This document shows positions 46,674 through 55,514 of a stretch of DNA of 64,000 nucleotides, one piece after another. The DNA is from Sulfitobacter sp. SK011. Its GTDB lineage: Bacteria; Pseudomonadota; Alphaproteobacteria; Rhodobacterales; Rhodobacteraceae. The DNA lies in the NCBI RefSeq assembly GCF_003352065.1, contig NZ_CP025803.1, positions 1,612,001-1,676,000 on the forward strand, given 5' to 3'. The translations under genes and the position numbers were made by a program. The notes beneath the pieces were generated by a model, which saw nothing but the letters and a program-made list of their open reading frames with translations, did no database searches and was not told the DNA's origin. Each line of letters begins with the position of its first letter. Within the stretch, counting starts at the first letter, position 1.

Positions 46674-46847
46674 ATGTCAGAAACCATTCACAGCGGCAAC
46701 GGCACCCAGCGCGGTGTCATCATCGCGATTGTTGTCCTGGTCATTTTCATTGCGGGCATTGCAATGCTCGGGAACGGGTCAGCGCCAACTGAAAACGCAG
46801 CACCAACAGCACCTGCCGAGACTGGCGCAGCAGACACCAACGGCTGA
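46674..46847 (+). CDS. Small single-pass membrane protein (57 aa) in sox locus
   Basis: It has a strong AAAAGGAGG site at 46657-46665 and an ATG at 46674. The layout is the same as the 80-aa neighbour: a short polar N-terminus (SETIHSGNGTQR), one membrane segment ('GVIIAIVVLVIFIAGIAML'), and an acidic tail rich in Ala, Pro, Thr and Glu. No family recognised. The two may be distant paralogues; a role in the sarcosine pathway is only suggested by position. Confidence 0.65.
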   Translation: MSETIHSGNGTQRGVIIAIVVLVIFIAGIAMLGNGSAPTENAAPTAPAETGAADTNG

Positions 46848-47138
46848 ACGGCGCATTTACGCGCAGACCGGGCCAAACACCCTCTGGGGTGCATTGATAT
46901 TTGCGATATGTTCAATGGGTCAGCGAGGTGCTGCTTGGCTGAACGCGCTGGCTGATCGGCTGGCAGGATGCCCGCCGGTTGTTGAGATGTGCACCGGGAA
47001 ACAGTATGAGCTCGTCGAAGCCATTTCCATGCGCCGTGGCGATGCGTGCCAAGCCAATCGCTTTCAAAAATCCATCAATGACCCGCGTGCCTTTCGTAAA
47101 GGCATGCCCAACGTATTTCCCAAGATCGGAGCAATGAC
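46848..47138. other. 291-bp gap before soxD
   Basis: A 76-aa frame (ATG 46915 to 47145, overlapping the soxD start) exists but has no ribosome site and no family resemblance. A hidden promoter for soxDAG would be expected here because a terminator lies upstream, but I see no clear -35/-10 pair. Confidence 0.35.
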
Positions 47139-47471
47139 ATGCTGATCCTGACCTGCCACGCTTGCGGTGTCACCGCCGAAGAAACCGAATTCCACGGTGG
47201 AGGTGAGGCGCATCTGAAACGCTTTGGTCCCGGATCATCCGAAGAGGAATTCGAAAGCTATCTGTTCATGCGCGAAAACCCTAAGGGCGTGCATTTTGAA
47301 CGCTGGCGTCATGCCAACGGCTGCGGCAAGTGGTTTCATGTGGCGCGCGATACGATGACGCTTGAAGTGTTTGGCAGCTATAGCGCGCAGACCTACGGGC
47401 CGCCGCCTGAACTGCTGGAAGAGATCGAAGAAAAACGCCCCGGCTGGTCCAAGAAGGAACTGAGCGCATGA
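47139..47471 (+). CDS. soxD: Sarcosine oxidase, delta subunit
   Basis: A 110-aa zinc-binding subunit. Ligand candidates are Cys6 and Cys9 in 'TCHACG', and His58 and Cys62 in 'RWRHANGCGKWFHVARD'. Family features 'GGGEAHLKR', 'YLFMRENPKGVHFERW' and 'DTMTLEVFGSY' are present. Its stop overlaps the soxA start (ATGA). Confidence 0.93.
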   Translation: MLILTCHACGVTAEETEFHGGGEAHLKRFGPGSSEEEFESYLFMRENPKGVHFERWRHANGCGKWFHVARDTMTLEVFGSYSAQTYGPPPELLEEIEEKRPGWSKKELSA

Positions 47472-50400
47472 GCACACGTCTGGCCACAGGCGGACGCCTG
47501 CTGAATAAATCCAAACCGGTCAATTTTACCTTCAACGGCAAACAGTTGCGCGGCTATGAGGGTGACACATTGGCATCAGCATTGCTGGCAAATGACCAAA
47601 TGCTGGTGGGCCGCTCGTTCAAGTATCACCGTCCGCGCGGTATTGTGGCGGCTGGCCCCGAAGAACCCAATGGTCTGGTGAACCTTGGGCGCGAGGGCAG
47701 ATTTGAGCCAAACCAGCGCGTCACCACAACCGAACTGTTTGAAGGGTTGGAAGCCGCAAGCCAGAACCACTGGCCCAGCCTAGAATTTGACGTGGGCGCG
47801 ATCAACAAACACCTGAGCCGGTTCTTGCCCGCAGGGTTCTATTACAAGATGTTCATGTATCCGCGTGCTGCGTGGAAACATGTCTATGAACCCATCATCC
47901 GCCAATCCGCAGGCCTGGGCAAAGCACCCAAAGCCCGCGATGAAGACACCTATGAACATTTCTACGCCTTCTGTGATGTGCTGGTCATCGGCGGTGGTGT
48001 TGCGGGTCTTGAGGCGGCGCGGTCGGCAGGCCGCTCTGGCGCGCGTGTCATCTTGTTTGAGCAAACGGATACATGGGGTGGCCGTGCGCTGGTCGATGGG
48101 GGCAGCATTGATGGCAACCCTGTGGATAAATTTGTGGACGATATCGTCTCTGAACTGAAAACAATGGAGAATGTTCAGATCCGCACCCGCTGCATGGGGG
48201 CAGGGGTCTATGACCACGGCTATGTTCTGGGTTATGAGCGCCTGACCGATCACGCGCCCCAAAGCGCCGGACCACGCCACCGTTTGTGGCGCATTCGCGC
48301 AGGCCATGTGATCACCGCGACAGGTGCGCTGGAACGTCCGCTCAGTTTTGCGGGCAACGACATTCCCGGTGTGATGCTTGCCGCAGCCGTGCGCGATTAC
48401 GTCGTGAATTTTGGCGTGTCCGTGGGCGACCGCACCGTGGTTGTCACAAACAATGATAACGCTTACCTAACGGCAATTGCGCTAAAGCACGCAGGTCTTG
48501 ACGTGCCCGCGATCCTCGATGCGCGGGTGCTGCCGCAGGACAGTCCTTTGATGGCACAGGCCAAGGCGCTGGGCATTCGCGTGATGATGGGACATGCCGT
48601 GTCGTCGGTCAAAGGCGGCAAACGTGTGACCGGTGTTGAGGTCTGCAGTCAGGCCGGCGAAGGTGCTGTGCTGGAAGAGATCGCCTGCGATGCGGTTGCC
48701 ATGTCGGGGGGTTGGTCGCCGGTGGTGCATCTGTGGTCGCACTGTGGTGGCAAACTGCGCTGGGATACTGCTCATGCGTGTTTTTCCCCCGATGTGGATA
48801 ACCCGCCTATGGGTGCCGATGGCTTGGGCTTTGTTACCCCTGCGGGAGCAGCGGCAGGCGTATTCGCGCTGGACGACGTTTTATGTGACGCCCATGCAGC
48901 GGCAGATGGTGTCGCGGTCAGCCTTGGCTTCAAGCTGCCCAAAGACAGCAGCGCGCCCAAGGCGGAACGCCGCGAAGATGCGCCGATGGCCCCAGTCTGG
49001 ATGATGCCACAGGGCGCCTCGGTCAAGCTGCGTGAAAAGGCGTGGTTGGACTATCAGAACGACGTCAAGGTTTCTGATGTGCGACTGGCCGCCCAAGAGG
49101 GCTTTGTCAGTGTTGAGCACGCCAAGCGCTATACCACGCTGGGCATGGCAACGGATCAGGGAAAGTTGAGCAACATCAACGGACTGGCGACGCTTGCGGG
49201 GGCATTGGATGCGGATATTCCGACAGTGGGCACCACCACTTTCCGACCGCCTTATCATCCCATTTCCATGGCCGCGATTGGCGGCGAGGCGCGCGGCGAC
49301 GTGTTTCAGCCGATCCGGCGTACCCCGATGCACGACTGGCACGAAAGCCACGGTGCCGAATTCGAACCGGTTGGCCATTGGCGACGTCCCTATGCCTATA
49401 AGCAGGGTGCTGAATCGACCCATGATGCCGTGATGCGCGAGGTCACCAACACCCGCGAAAAGCTGGGGCTTCTTGATGCCTCAACCCTTGGCAAGATTAT
49501 TGTCAAAGGGCCGGACGCGGGCAAATTCCTCGACATGATGTACACCAACATGATGTCGACGCTGAAGCCGGGCAAATGCCGGTACGGGCTGATGTGTTCC
49601 GAAAACGGGTTTCTGATCGACGATGGGGTGGTCGCGCGGATCGACGACGACACATACCTCTGCCACACCACCACCGGCGGCGCGGAGCGTATCCACGGTC
49701 ACATGGAAGAATGGCTGCAAACCGAATGGTGGGACTGGAAAGTCTATACCGCCAATGTCACCGAGCAATATGCACAAATCGCAGTTGTGGGTCCGAATGC
49801 ACGAAAATGCCTTGAGAAACTCGGCGGCATGGATGTGTCCAAGGACGCGCTGGCGTTTATGGACTGGGCGGATGGCACCCTTGGTGGTTTTACGGTCCGG
49901 GTTTACCGTATCTCGTTCTCGGGCGAGCTCAGCTATGAGATTGCCGTGGATGCAAGTCTGGGACAGGCGTTCTGGGACGCATTGATGGTTGCTGGCAACG
50001 ATCTGGGCGTGATGCCCTATGGCACCGAATGTTTGCACATTCTGCGCGCGGAAAAAGGCTTTATCATGATTGGCGATGAAAGCGATGGCACCATCATTCC
50101 ACAGGATCTGGGCCTGAACTGGGCAATCTCGAAAAAGAAAGAGGATTATCTGGGTAAACGCGCCCAGGAACGCACGCATATGACCGATCCGAACCGCTGG
50201 AAGCTGGTCGGTCTTGAAACCACGGATGGGTCCACATTGCCGGATGGGGCCTATGCGGTGGGCGAGGGCAGCAATGAAAACGGACAGCGCAATATGATCG
50301 GGCGCGTCACGTCGACCTATCATTCGCCCGTATTGGGCAAGGGCATTGCGATGGGGCTGGTACACAACGGCCCGGATCGCATGGGCGAGGTAATCACGTT

Positions 50401-50485
50401 CCCCGGAACCGATGGCAAAACCTATGAGGCGAAAATCGTCGACCCGGTTTTTTATGACAAAGAAGGGGAGAAGGGAAATGTCTGA
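47468..50485 (+). CDS. soxA: Sarcosine oxidase, alpha subunit
   Basis: A 1005-aa subunit. Domains: a ferredoxin-like N-terminus ('KPVNFTFNGKQLRGYEGDTL', ~15-100), an NAD/FAD-binding pyridine nucleotide-disulfide oxidoreductase part ('VLVIGGGVAGLEAARSAGRS', ~170-500), and a C-terminal GcvT-like folate-binding domain (~600-1000, 'LGLLDASTLGKIIVKGPDAG', 'YRISFSGELSYEI'). Formaldehyde from the beta-subunit site passes to tetrahydrofolate in the GcvT domain. It overlaps both soxD (4 bp) and soxG (8 bp). Confidence 0.95.
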   Translation: MSTRLATGGRLLNKSKPVNFTFNGKQLRGYEGDTLASALLANDQMLVGRSFKYHRPRGIVAAGPEEPNGLVNLGREGRFEPNQRVTTTELFEGLEAASQNHWPSLEFDVGAINKHLSRFLPAGFYYKMFMYPRAAWKHVYEPIIRQSAGLGKAPKARDEDTYEHFYAFCDVLVIGGGVAGLEAARSAGRSGARVILFEQTDTWGGRALVDGGSIDGNPVDKFVDDIVSELKTMENVQIRTRCMGAGVYDHGYVLGYERLTDHAPQSAGPRHRLWRIRAGHVITATGALERPLSFAGNDIPGVMLAAAVRDYVVNFGVSVGDRTVVVTNNDNAYLTAIALKHAGLDVPAILDARVLPQDSPLMAQAKALGIRVMMGHAVSSVKGGKRVTGVEVCSQAGEGAVLEEIACDAVAMSGGWSPVVHLWSHCGGKLRWDTAHACFSPDVDNPPMGADGLGFVTPAGAAAGVFALDDVLCDAHAAADGVAVSLGFKLPKDSSAPKAERREDAPMAPVWMMPQGASVKLREKAWLDYQNDVKVSDVRLAAQEGFVSVEHAKRYTTLGMATDQGKLSNINGLATLAGALDADIPTVGTTTFRPPYHPISMAAIGGEARGDVFQPIRRTPMHDWHESHGAEFEPVGHWRRPYAYKQGAESTHDAVMREVTNTREKLGLLDASTLGKIIVKGPDAGKFLDMMYTNMMSTLKPGKCRYGLMCSENGFLIDDGVVARIDDDTYLCHTTTGGAERIHGHMEEWLQTEWWDWKVYTANVTEQYAQIAVVGPNARKCLEKLGGMDVSKDALAFMDWADGTLGGFTVRVYRISFSGELSYEIAVDASLGQAFWDALMVAGNDLGVMPYGTECLHILRAEKGFIMIGDESDGTIIPQDLGLNWAISKKKEDYLGKRAQERTHMTDPNRWKLVGLETTDGSTLPDGAYAVGEGSNENGQRNMIGRVTSTYHSPVLGKGIAMGLVHNGPDRMGEVITFPGTDGKTYEAKIVDPVFYDKEGEKGNV

Positions 50486-51047
50486 TCCGGTGACAGCCCT
50501 CAAAAACGTCCGTCATGAGACGGGTATCGCCGCCATTTCGGAAATCGGTCCGCTTGGCATGATCACACTGCGCGGCGATCTGGATGCGCCCCATATCCGC
50601 AACGCGTCCACGGCAGTGGCCGGGGTCGATTATCCTGCGGACCGGATGTGTAACTGCGTCGGTGAACGCGGTATCGCGTGGATGTCGCCAGACGAACTTC
50701 TGGTGATGTGTCCCTATAACGACGTCTCGGAAAGCCTTGATAAGATAAACAAAACCATCGAAAATCACCATACATTGGCGGTCAACGTCTCAGACGCGCG
50801 CGCGGTGTTTCAGGTCAAAGGCCCACGTGCCCGCGAGGTGATGGCAAAGCTGGCACCCGTCGATCTGGCACCGGACCACTTTACCACAGGCATGTTCCGC
50901 CGCACCCGCATGGCGCAGGTGCCTGCCGCGTTCTGGATGCGTGATGATGAGACGTTTCAGATCATCTGTTTTCGCTCGGTGGCGCAGTACATGTTTGACC
51001 TGCTGAAGGTCGCCGCACAACCCGGTTCTGAGGTGGATCACTTCTGA
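50478..51047 (+). CDS. soxG: Sarcosine oxidase, gamma subunit
   Basis: A 189-aa GcvT-like subunit: 'DRMCNCVGERGIAWMSPDEL', 'VSDARAVFQVKGPRAREVMA', 'TRMAQVPAAFWMRDDETFQI' and 'ICFRSVAQYMFDLL'. The ATG at 50478 follows GGAGAAGGG and lies within the end of soxA, so the frame from 50412 is too long. It completes the heterotetramer; downstream glycine-cleavage or folate genes sometimes found beside sox are absent here. Confidence 0.93.
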   Translation: MSDPVTALKNVRHETGIAAISEIGPLGMITLRGDLDAPHIRNASTAVAGVDYPADRMCNCVGERGIAWMSPDELLVMCPYNDVSESLDKINKTIENHHTLAVNVSDARAVFQVKGPRAREVMAKLAPVDLAPDHFTTGMFRRTRMAQVPAAFWMRDDETFQIICFRSVAQYMFDLLKVAAQPGSEVDHF

Positions 51048-51166
51048 TCTCAAGCGCCACGTAACGCACCGCTTTGATGTCAGACCGCCTCAATTCTGGG
51101 TTGTCGTCCGACGCCAGTATGCTAGCTGTCATTGCGCTATACTACGGGTGGTGGGATGAAAAAAAT

Positions 51167-51571
51167 GTGGTCTTGGCGAGCATCGCTGCCGTCGGTCTGG
51201 CAGGTCCAAGCTTGGCAAGCGCTGTTTTATACGAATGTGACATCGCCGATTATGAACGGGCCAAGGGTTGGATTTCGTCCAAGATTGCAATCATTCTGCC
51301 CGGCGAGAATTCGGTCAAGATTGTCGATGCCATTACGTTGAACTTTGCCAAGGAACCTGTATCCGGCACCGTTCTGCGTGATAATGCCAAAAGGCTGATC
51401 GTAAAATGGACCGTTGAGGGCGTCAAAACCGACGACGGAACAAGTTTTGCGGGTGTCAACTACCGGGCCTCCATCGCCAAGACGACAGGGGCCGTTGAGG
51501 TGTCGACCATTCCAAATGGCTACGACACTGATTTACGCGCGAACGGTGACTGCAAGACGCGGCGAAAATGA
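51167..51571 (+). CDS. Small exported protein with probable start-region frameshift
   Basis: 134 aa from a GTG. The N-terminus 'VVLASIAAVGLAGPSLASA' is a signal-peptide core lacking its positive start. Eleven bases upstream is ATG AAA AAA with a run of seven A; one more A would join 'MKK' to this frame and make a perfect signal peptide with a GGGTGGTGGG site before it. The mature part (about 115 aa: 'YECDIADYERAKGWISSKIA', 'DNAKRLIVKWTVEGVKTDDG') has no family I know. It could be a sequencing error, a natural frameshift or a true GTG start. Confidence 0.6.
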   Translation: MVLASIAAVGLAGPSLASAVLYECDIADYERAKGWISSKIAIILPGENSVKIVDAITLNFAKEPVSGTVLRDNAKRLIVKWTVEGVKTDDGTSFAGVNYRASIAKTTGAVEVSTIPNGYDTDLRANGDCKTRRK

Positions 51572-51830
51572 CCCAATCCCCATCAATTGCTCACGTCAAT
51601 TTACTGGCACTGGGCGAAAAAGGGGATGCACGGCACACTTGGGCAGATATTTTATGCGAAACGGGGGGCTTCTTTTCAGGACCAAAGCCGCGTGGAATTG
51701 CTCCAAACCTACGTGATTACCATCGAAATACTACCGGAACCCGATCTAATCACATGCGTTGACCTTGACGAAAGGTGCTACAGCGCTTCATGTGGCCCAG
51801 ACTGAAATTTCAATTGAGGAGGCCCACCGA

Positions 51831-52430
51831 ATGGCTTTTCAACTTCCCGATCTTCCCTATGCCCATGATGCCCTTGCCGCCAAAGGCATGAGCGCCGAGA
51901 CTTTGGAATATCACCACGACAAGCACCACAATGCCTATGTCACCAATGGCAACAAGGCCATTGAAGGCACCAAGTGGGAAGGCAAATCACTCGAGGATAT
52001 CATTGCAGGCACCTATGATGCCGGCGCGGTGGCGCAAAGTGGTATTTTCAACAACATCAGCCAGCTTTGGAACCACAACCAATTCTGGGAGATGATGGGC
52101 CCAGGCGACAGCAAAATGCCGGGTGAGCTGGAAAAAGCCATCACCGAGAACTTTGGCTCAGTCGACAAATTCAAGGACGAGTTCAAAGCGGCTGGCGCTG
52201 GCCAGTTCGGTTCAGGCTGGGCATGGCTGGTAAAGGCCAAGGATGGCAGCCTGAAGGTCACCAAGACCGAAAACGGCGTGAACCCTGTGTGTTTTGGTCA
52301 AACGACCTTGTTGGGTTGTGATGTTTGGGAACATTCCTATTACATCGATTTCCGCAACGCACGCCCGGATTATTTGTCAAACTTCCTCGACAACCTGGTG
52401 AACTGGGAAAATGTCGCATCGCGGATGTAA
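51831..52430 (+). CDS. sodB: Superoxide dismutase, iron type
   Basis: A 199-aa enzyme. Metal ligands are His28 ('LEYHHDKHHNAYV'), His in 'WNHNQFWEM', and Asp/His in 'GCDVWEHSYYID'. The Gln in 'NNISQLWNH' sits where Fe-SODs carry their second-sphere Gln, so iron is the likely metal. It converts superoxide to H2O2 and O2 in the cytoplasm. A strong GAGGAGG site at 51815-51821 fixes the start; the longer frame from 51759 is not used. Monocistronic, with a terminator after it. Confidence 0.95.
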   Translation: MAFQLPDLPYAHDALAAKGMSAETLEYHHDKHHNAYVTNGNKAIEGTKWEGKSLEDIIAGTYDAGAVAQSGIFNNISQLWNHNQFWEMMGPGDSKMPGELEKAITENFGSVDKFKDEFKAAGAGQFGSGWAWLVKAKDGSLKVTKTENGVNPVCFGQTTLLGCDVWEHSYYIDFRNARPDYLSNFLDNLVNWENVASRM

Positions 52431-52457
52431 CCGTTTGATTTGAAGATAAAAAGTTTT

Positions 52458-52488
52458 GGCCCCGTAGTTTTGCGACGGGGCCTTTTTT
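52458..52488 (+). terminator. Rho-independent terminator after sodB
   Basis: A perfect 8-bp stem GGCCCCGT (52458-52465) / ACGGGGCC (52475-52482), 9-nt loop, then six T. It starts 28 bp after the sodB stop. Confidence 0.9.
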
Positions 52489-52583
52489 ATGTTGCAAGGC
52501 GAATTGCGTTTTGCGGATAATCGGAACTGTGCAAGCTTTCCTGGCGTTGAGTTGAAATAGACGTCAAAATACGGAGGCTACTT

Positions 52584-53039
52584 ATGACCCGATTGAGCAA
52601 TGGCACCTGGGTTCTCGTTGCAGATGGCGAAAAGGCCCTTTTCCTGGAAAATCAGACCGACGGTGAAGACCCTTTTCTTGAGGTCATCCGTCAAGAAGAG
52701 CAGGACAATCCCCCAACCCGTGAACAGGCTGCCAATCGCCCGGGCCGCTTTAACGATGGACCATCTGTGCACCGCTCTGCAGTAGCAGACACAGACTGGC
52801 ACCAACTGGCCAAAGAACGGTTCGCCAAAGACATGGCGGAAATCCTGTTCACCCAAGCGCACAAAGGCGCGTTTGAAAAAATCGTTATCGTTGCACCGCC
52901 GCAGACACTGGGCGAATTGCGCAATGAATTGCACAAAGAAGTGGCCGATAAAGTGGTGGGAGAGGTGCCCAAGACATTGACCAATCACCCGATCCCAGAA
53001 ATTGAGAAAATCGTGAAGAACGAATTGGCGGGCAAGTAG
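52584..53039 (+). CDS. Host-attachment family protein (eRF1-like fold)
   Basis: A 151-aa protein of the 'protein required for attachment to host cells' family: 'NGTWVLVADGEKALFLEN' at the start, 'NRPGRFNDGPSVHRSAVADT' in the middle, 'IVIVAPPQTLGELRNELH' and 'DKVVGEVPKTLTNHPIPEIE' at the end. The name comes from an Agrobacterium attachment phenotype; the fold is related to archaeal release-factor/ribonuclease-like domains and the true function is unsettled. GGAGG lies before the ATG. Confidence 0.88.
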   Translation: MTRLSNGTWVLVADGEKALFLENQTDGEDPFLEVIRQEEQDNPPTREQAANRPGRFNDGPSVHRSAVADTDWHQLAKERFAKDMAEILFTQAHKGAFEKIVIVAPPQTLGELRNELHKEVADKVVGEVPKTLTNHPIPEIEKIVKNELAGK

Positions 53040-53409
53040 TCAACTGTAAGCTGATCGTTGGGGGGGGTGGACGCGCGCGGGCGAAGGTGGAGTCAGCCTA
53101 GGCCTTAGCTGGGGCACCTCGCCCTGTGACAATCCTATCACAAACGCGCGCGCTGCTAAGGCGCTTTTGTGCCCGCAGCCAATGGCGATTTTGGGTCAAA
53201 ACCACGCACCGCGCGAGCCATGTGTTTTCTTCTGTCTTGCGCAGTTGGAATGCGCGGCCAGTGACGAACACGAAGCCTGCCTTTGTCTGTCTCAGGACTT
53301 TGAAAGATGGACACCAGAACCGCCCGGTTATGCGCGTCGGAGCGGTTTGATCGTGACGAAATCCAGCGGGTCGATCAAGCTTGGCATAGCCCGCTGGCCG
53401 TAAAACACT
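53040..53409. other. 370-bp stretch without a recognised gene
   Basis: Some short open frames exist but none has a ribosome site or family resemblance. It lies between the end of the host-attachment family gene and the 3' end of the convergent LOG gene. A G-rich run is at 53059-53066. I see no clear terminator. Confidence 0.4.
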
Positions 53410-53961
53410 TCAAGCCAAAGCCTGATCCAAAGCCTTTAAAGCTGTGTCGGCGTCAGGCAGTATCGTTATGTAATCCAACAGTGTCTCATTTGCGAATCCA
53501 CAGGTTACAACGTGGTTCAACAAAGACGTTAGAGGATCCCAATAGCCTTTTGTATTTACTAGATAAACGGGCTTCTCGTGTAGGCCCAATTGCCGCCATG
53601 TCAGGACTTCAAAAAGTTCGTCCAGTGACCCCGCACCGCCGGGCAGAACCACCACTGCATCGCAGTTCATGAACATGACTTTCTTACGCTCATGCATGGT
53701 TTCGGTTACGACGTAGGTCGTCAAATCTGTCTTGCCGACCTCCCAATCCACGAGGTGCTGAGGGATGACACCAAAGGTGTCGCCACCCGCCGACTGCGCC
53801 GCCCGTGCCACTGACCCCATCAGCCCCACATCGCCCGCACCATAAACCAGCCGCAGGCCTTTTGCGGCCAGCCCCGCACCAAGTGTTTCCGCATCATGGG
53901 TGAAATTTGGGTCATTGCCGGGCCGTGAGCCGCAAAAAACGCAGACAGATTTTTGGATCAT
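53410..53961 (-). CDS. LOG-family nucleotide N-glycosidase (TIGR00730 type)
   Basis: A 183-aa lysine-decarboxylase-like fold protein. Motifs are 'VCVFCGSRPGNDPNF', 'LVYGAGDVGLMGSVARAA', 'MHERKKVMFMNCDAVVVL' and 'PGGAGSLDELFEVLTW'. The last is the catalytic PGGxGTxxE motif with Thr replaced by Ser and Asp-Glu retained. The family releases adenine-type bases (cytokinin activation) or hydrolyses AMP. It is divergent from the LysM-protein gene. Confidence 0.9.
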   Translation of the reverse strand: MIQKSVCVFCGSRPGNDPNFTHDAETLGAGLAAKGLRLVYGAGDVGLMGSVARAAQSAGGDTFGVIPQHLVDWEVGKTDLTTYVVTETMHERKKVMFMNCDAVVVLPGGAGSLDELFEVLTWRQLGLHEKPVYLVNTKGYWDPLTSLLNHVVTCGFANETLLDYITILPDADTALKALDQALA

Positions 53962-54099
53962 CGTAAGGCCATCCTAGCGGGTTTGAAGTTCAGGAAAAAA
54001 ACAAAAGTGACGCGCCGTGTTTTGACCCGTGTTAACCTGCTTGATACAAGGTCTCAACCGTTGGGATGGCCAGCCGTCTGGCCAAAGGGACAAAATGAT

Positions 54100-55398
54100 A
54101 TGAACAAAATTCAGGCTGGTCTGGGTGGCATATCCGGCGCGCTAGGGATCGGTGTCGCCGTCATCGCGGTGCTGGCCGTCGCTGTCTGGTTCGGCACCAA
54201 AGATGATCCGGTCGACGTGACGACACCCACTGCCTTGGTGCAGCCTGAGGGCGAGGCCCCCGCCGAGCCGCCAGCGGAGACGGCCAAAGGTGAGGATGCG
54301 GCACCAAAGACCGAGAGTGTCATGGCAACCGACAATGCGCCCGCTGACCCTGAGGTGACCACCGACAATGCTGAACCGCCCCAAATTGCGCCACCCGCAT
54401 TTGATGAGGTACGCCGCGAACCCGATGGCATGACCGTTGTGGCGGGACGCGCGGCCCCCGACGCAATTGTGCAGGTTTTGCGTGACGGAGAGGTTATTGG
54501 TGTTGCGATCGCAGACGGGTCCGGGAAATTCGCGACCCTGGTGATCGTCGCGCCAGATGGGGAAGGGCATGTGTTGTCCCTGTCACAGAGCGTGGACGGC
54601 GTAGAGATCGCCTCGCTTGACGAGATAATCCTCGCGCCGACGACAAGCCCTGTTGCCGTGGCTGAAGTCGCGCCTCAGGTACTCAGCGAAACACCTCTGG
54701 CCGAACCTGTCACCGTGGATCCAGACACAAATGCGCCGTCTGCCGTCACCGCTGAGAACACCACAGTGCAGCCAGAGACAGTGCAAGCCGCCCCGTCAGA
54801 AGGTGTTGCCGAGCCGATCACCGCACCTGCGACCGAGGCGGCGCAAGTCACCGCGGCGGAGACACCCGACGTTGCTGTTTTGAAATCCACGGCAGAAGGT
54901 GTTGAACTTCTAAATCCCGCAGCACCTGAACTGATGGCAAGTGTTGCGCTGGACACGATCAGCTATTCCGACGCGGGCGACGTGCAATTGGCCGGTCGTG
55001 CGCAGCCCGAGACACAGACCGTGCGCGTCTACCTCGACAACGACGCCGTGATCGACCTTCCGGTTGACGAACAGGGCCGCTGGCGGGGCAATGTCCCGAA
55101 TGTTGACGAAGGCATATACACCCTGCGCGTTGACGAAGTTGGCGCAGATGGCAGCGTGACCAGCCGGGTTGAGACCCCGTTCAAACGAGAATCTGCTGCC
55201 GCTTTGGCGCAAGCCACCGCCGGTCAAGAGGGCCCGATCAAAGCAATCACGGTGCAAACAGGGGCAACACTTTGGGCAATCGCGCGCGATCGGTACGGCG
55301 ATGGTCGCCTGTACGTGCGGGTCTTTGAAGCGAACAAAAGCGATATTCGCGATCCGGATCTGATCTATCCCGGGCAGATTTTTGACCTGCCGGATTGA
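54100..55398 (+). CDS. LysM-domain cell-envelope protein
   Basis: A 432-aa protein. A membrane anchor ('ALGIGVAVIAVLAVAVWFG', ~13-31) is followed by a long Ala/Pro/Glu/Thr-rich segment (~35-290) of low complexity that should lie in the periplasm, an Ig-like repeat ('GMTVVAGRAAPDAIVQVLRD', '...YTLRVDEVGADGSVTSRVE'), and a C-terminal LysM ('ITVQTGATLWAIARDRYGDG...DLIYPGQIFDLPD'). It probably binds peptidoglycan. The ATG at 54100 follows AAAGGGA and is preferred to the longer frame from 53953, which overlaps the LOG promoter. Confidence 0.85.
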   Translation: MNKIQAGLGGISGALGIGVAVIAVLAVAVWFGTKDDPVDVTTPTALVQPEGEAPAEPPAETAKGEDAAPKTESVMATDNAPADPEVTTDNAEPPQIAPPAFDEVRREPDGMTVVAGRAAPDAIVQVLRDGEVIGVAIADGSGKFATLVIVAPDGEGHVLSLSQSVDGVEIASLDEIILAPTTSPVAVAEVAPQVLSETPLAEPVTVDPDTNAPSAVTAENTTVQPETVQAAPSEGVAEPITAPATEAAQVTAAETPDVAVLKSTAEGVELLNPAAPELMASVALDTISYSDAGDVQLAGRAQPETQTVRVYLDNDAVIDLPVDEQGRWRGNVPNVDEGIYTLRVDEVGADGSVTSRVETPFKRESAAALAQATAGQEGPIKAITVQTGATLWAIARDRYGDGRLYVRVFEANKSDIRDPDLIYPGQIFDLPD

Positions 55399-55514
55399 TT
55401 GCGTATGCCTGAGGTTTGATCAGAAAACCTTTCGAATTATCCGAAAAATCCTGTCACCGCTGGCAAGTCAGCCATGGGCGGACTATGTAACGGACCAACC
55501 ACATTGGAAGTTAT

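Noticed and set aside
46156-47145. 329-aa frame running through the two small sox-locus genes
   Set aside because: Composition is low quality, and two better frames with strong ribosome sites lie within it. Its last 76 residues remain a very weak possibility.
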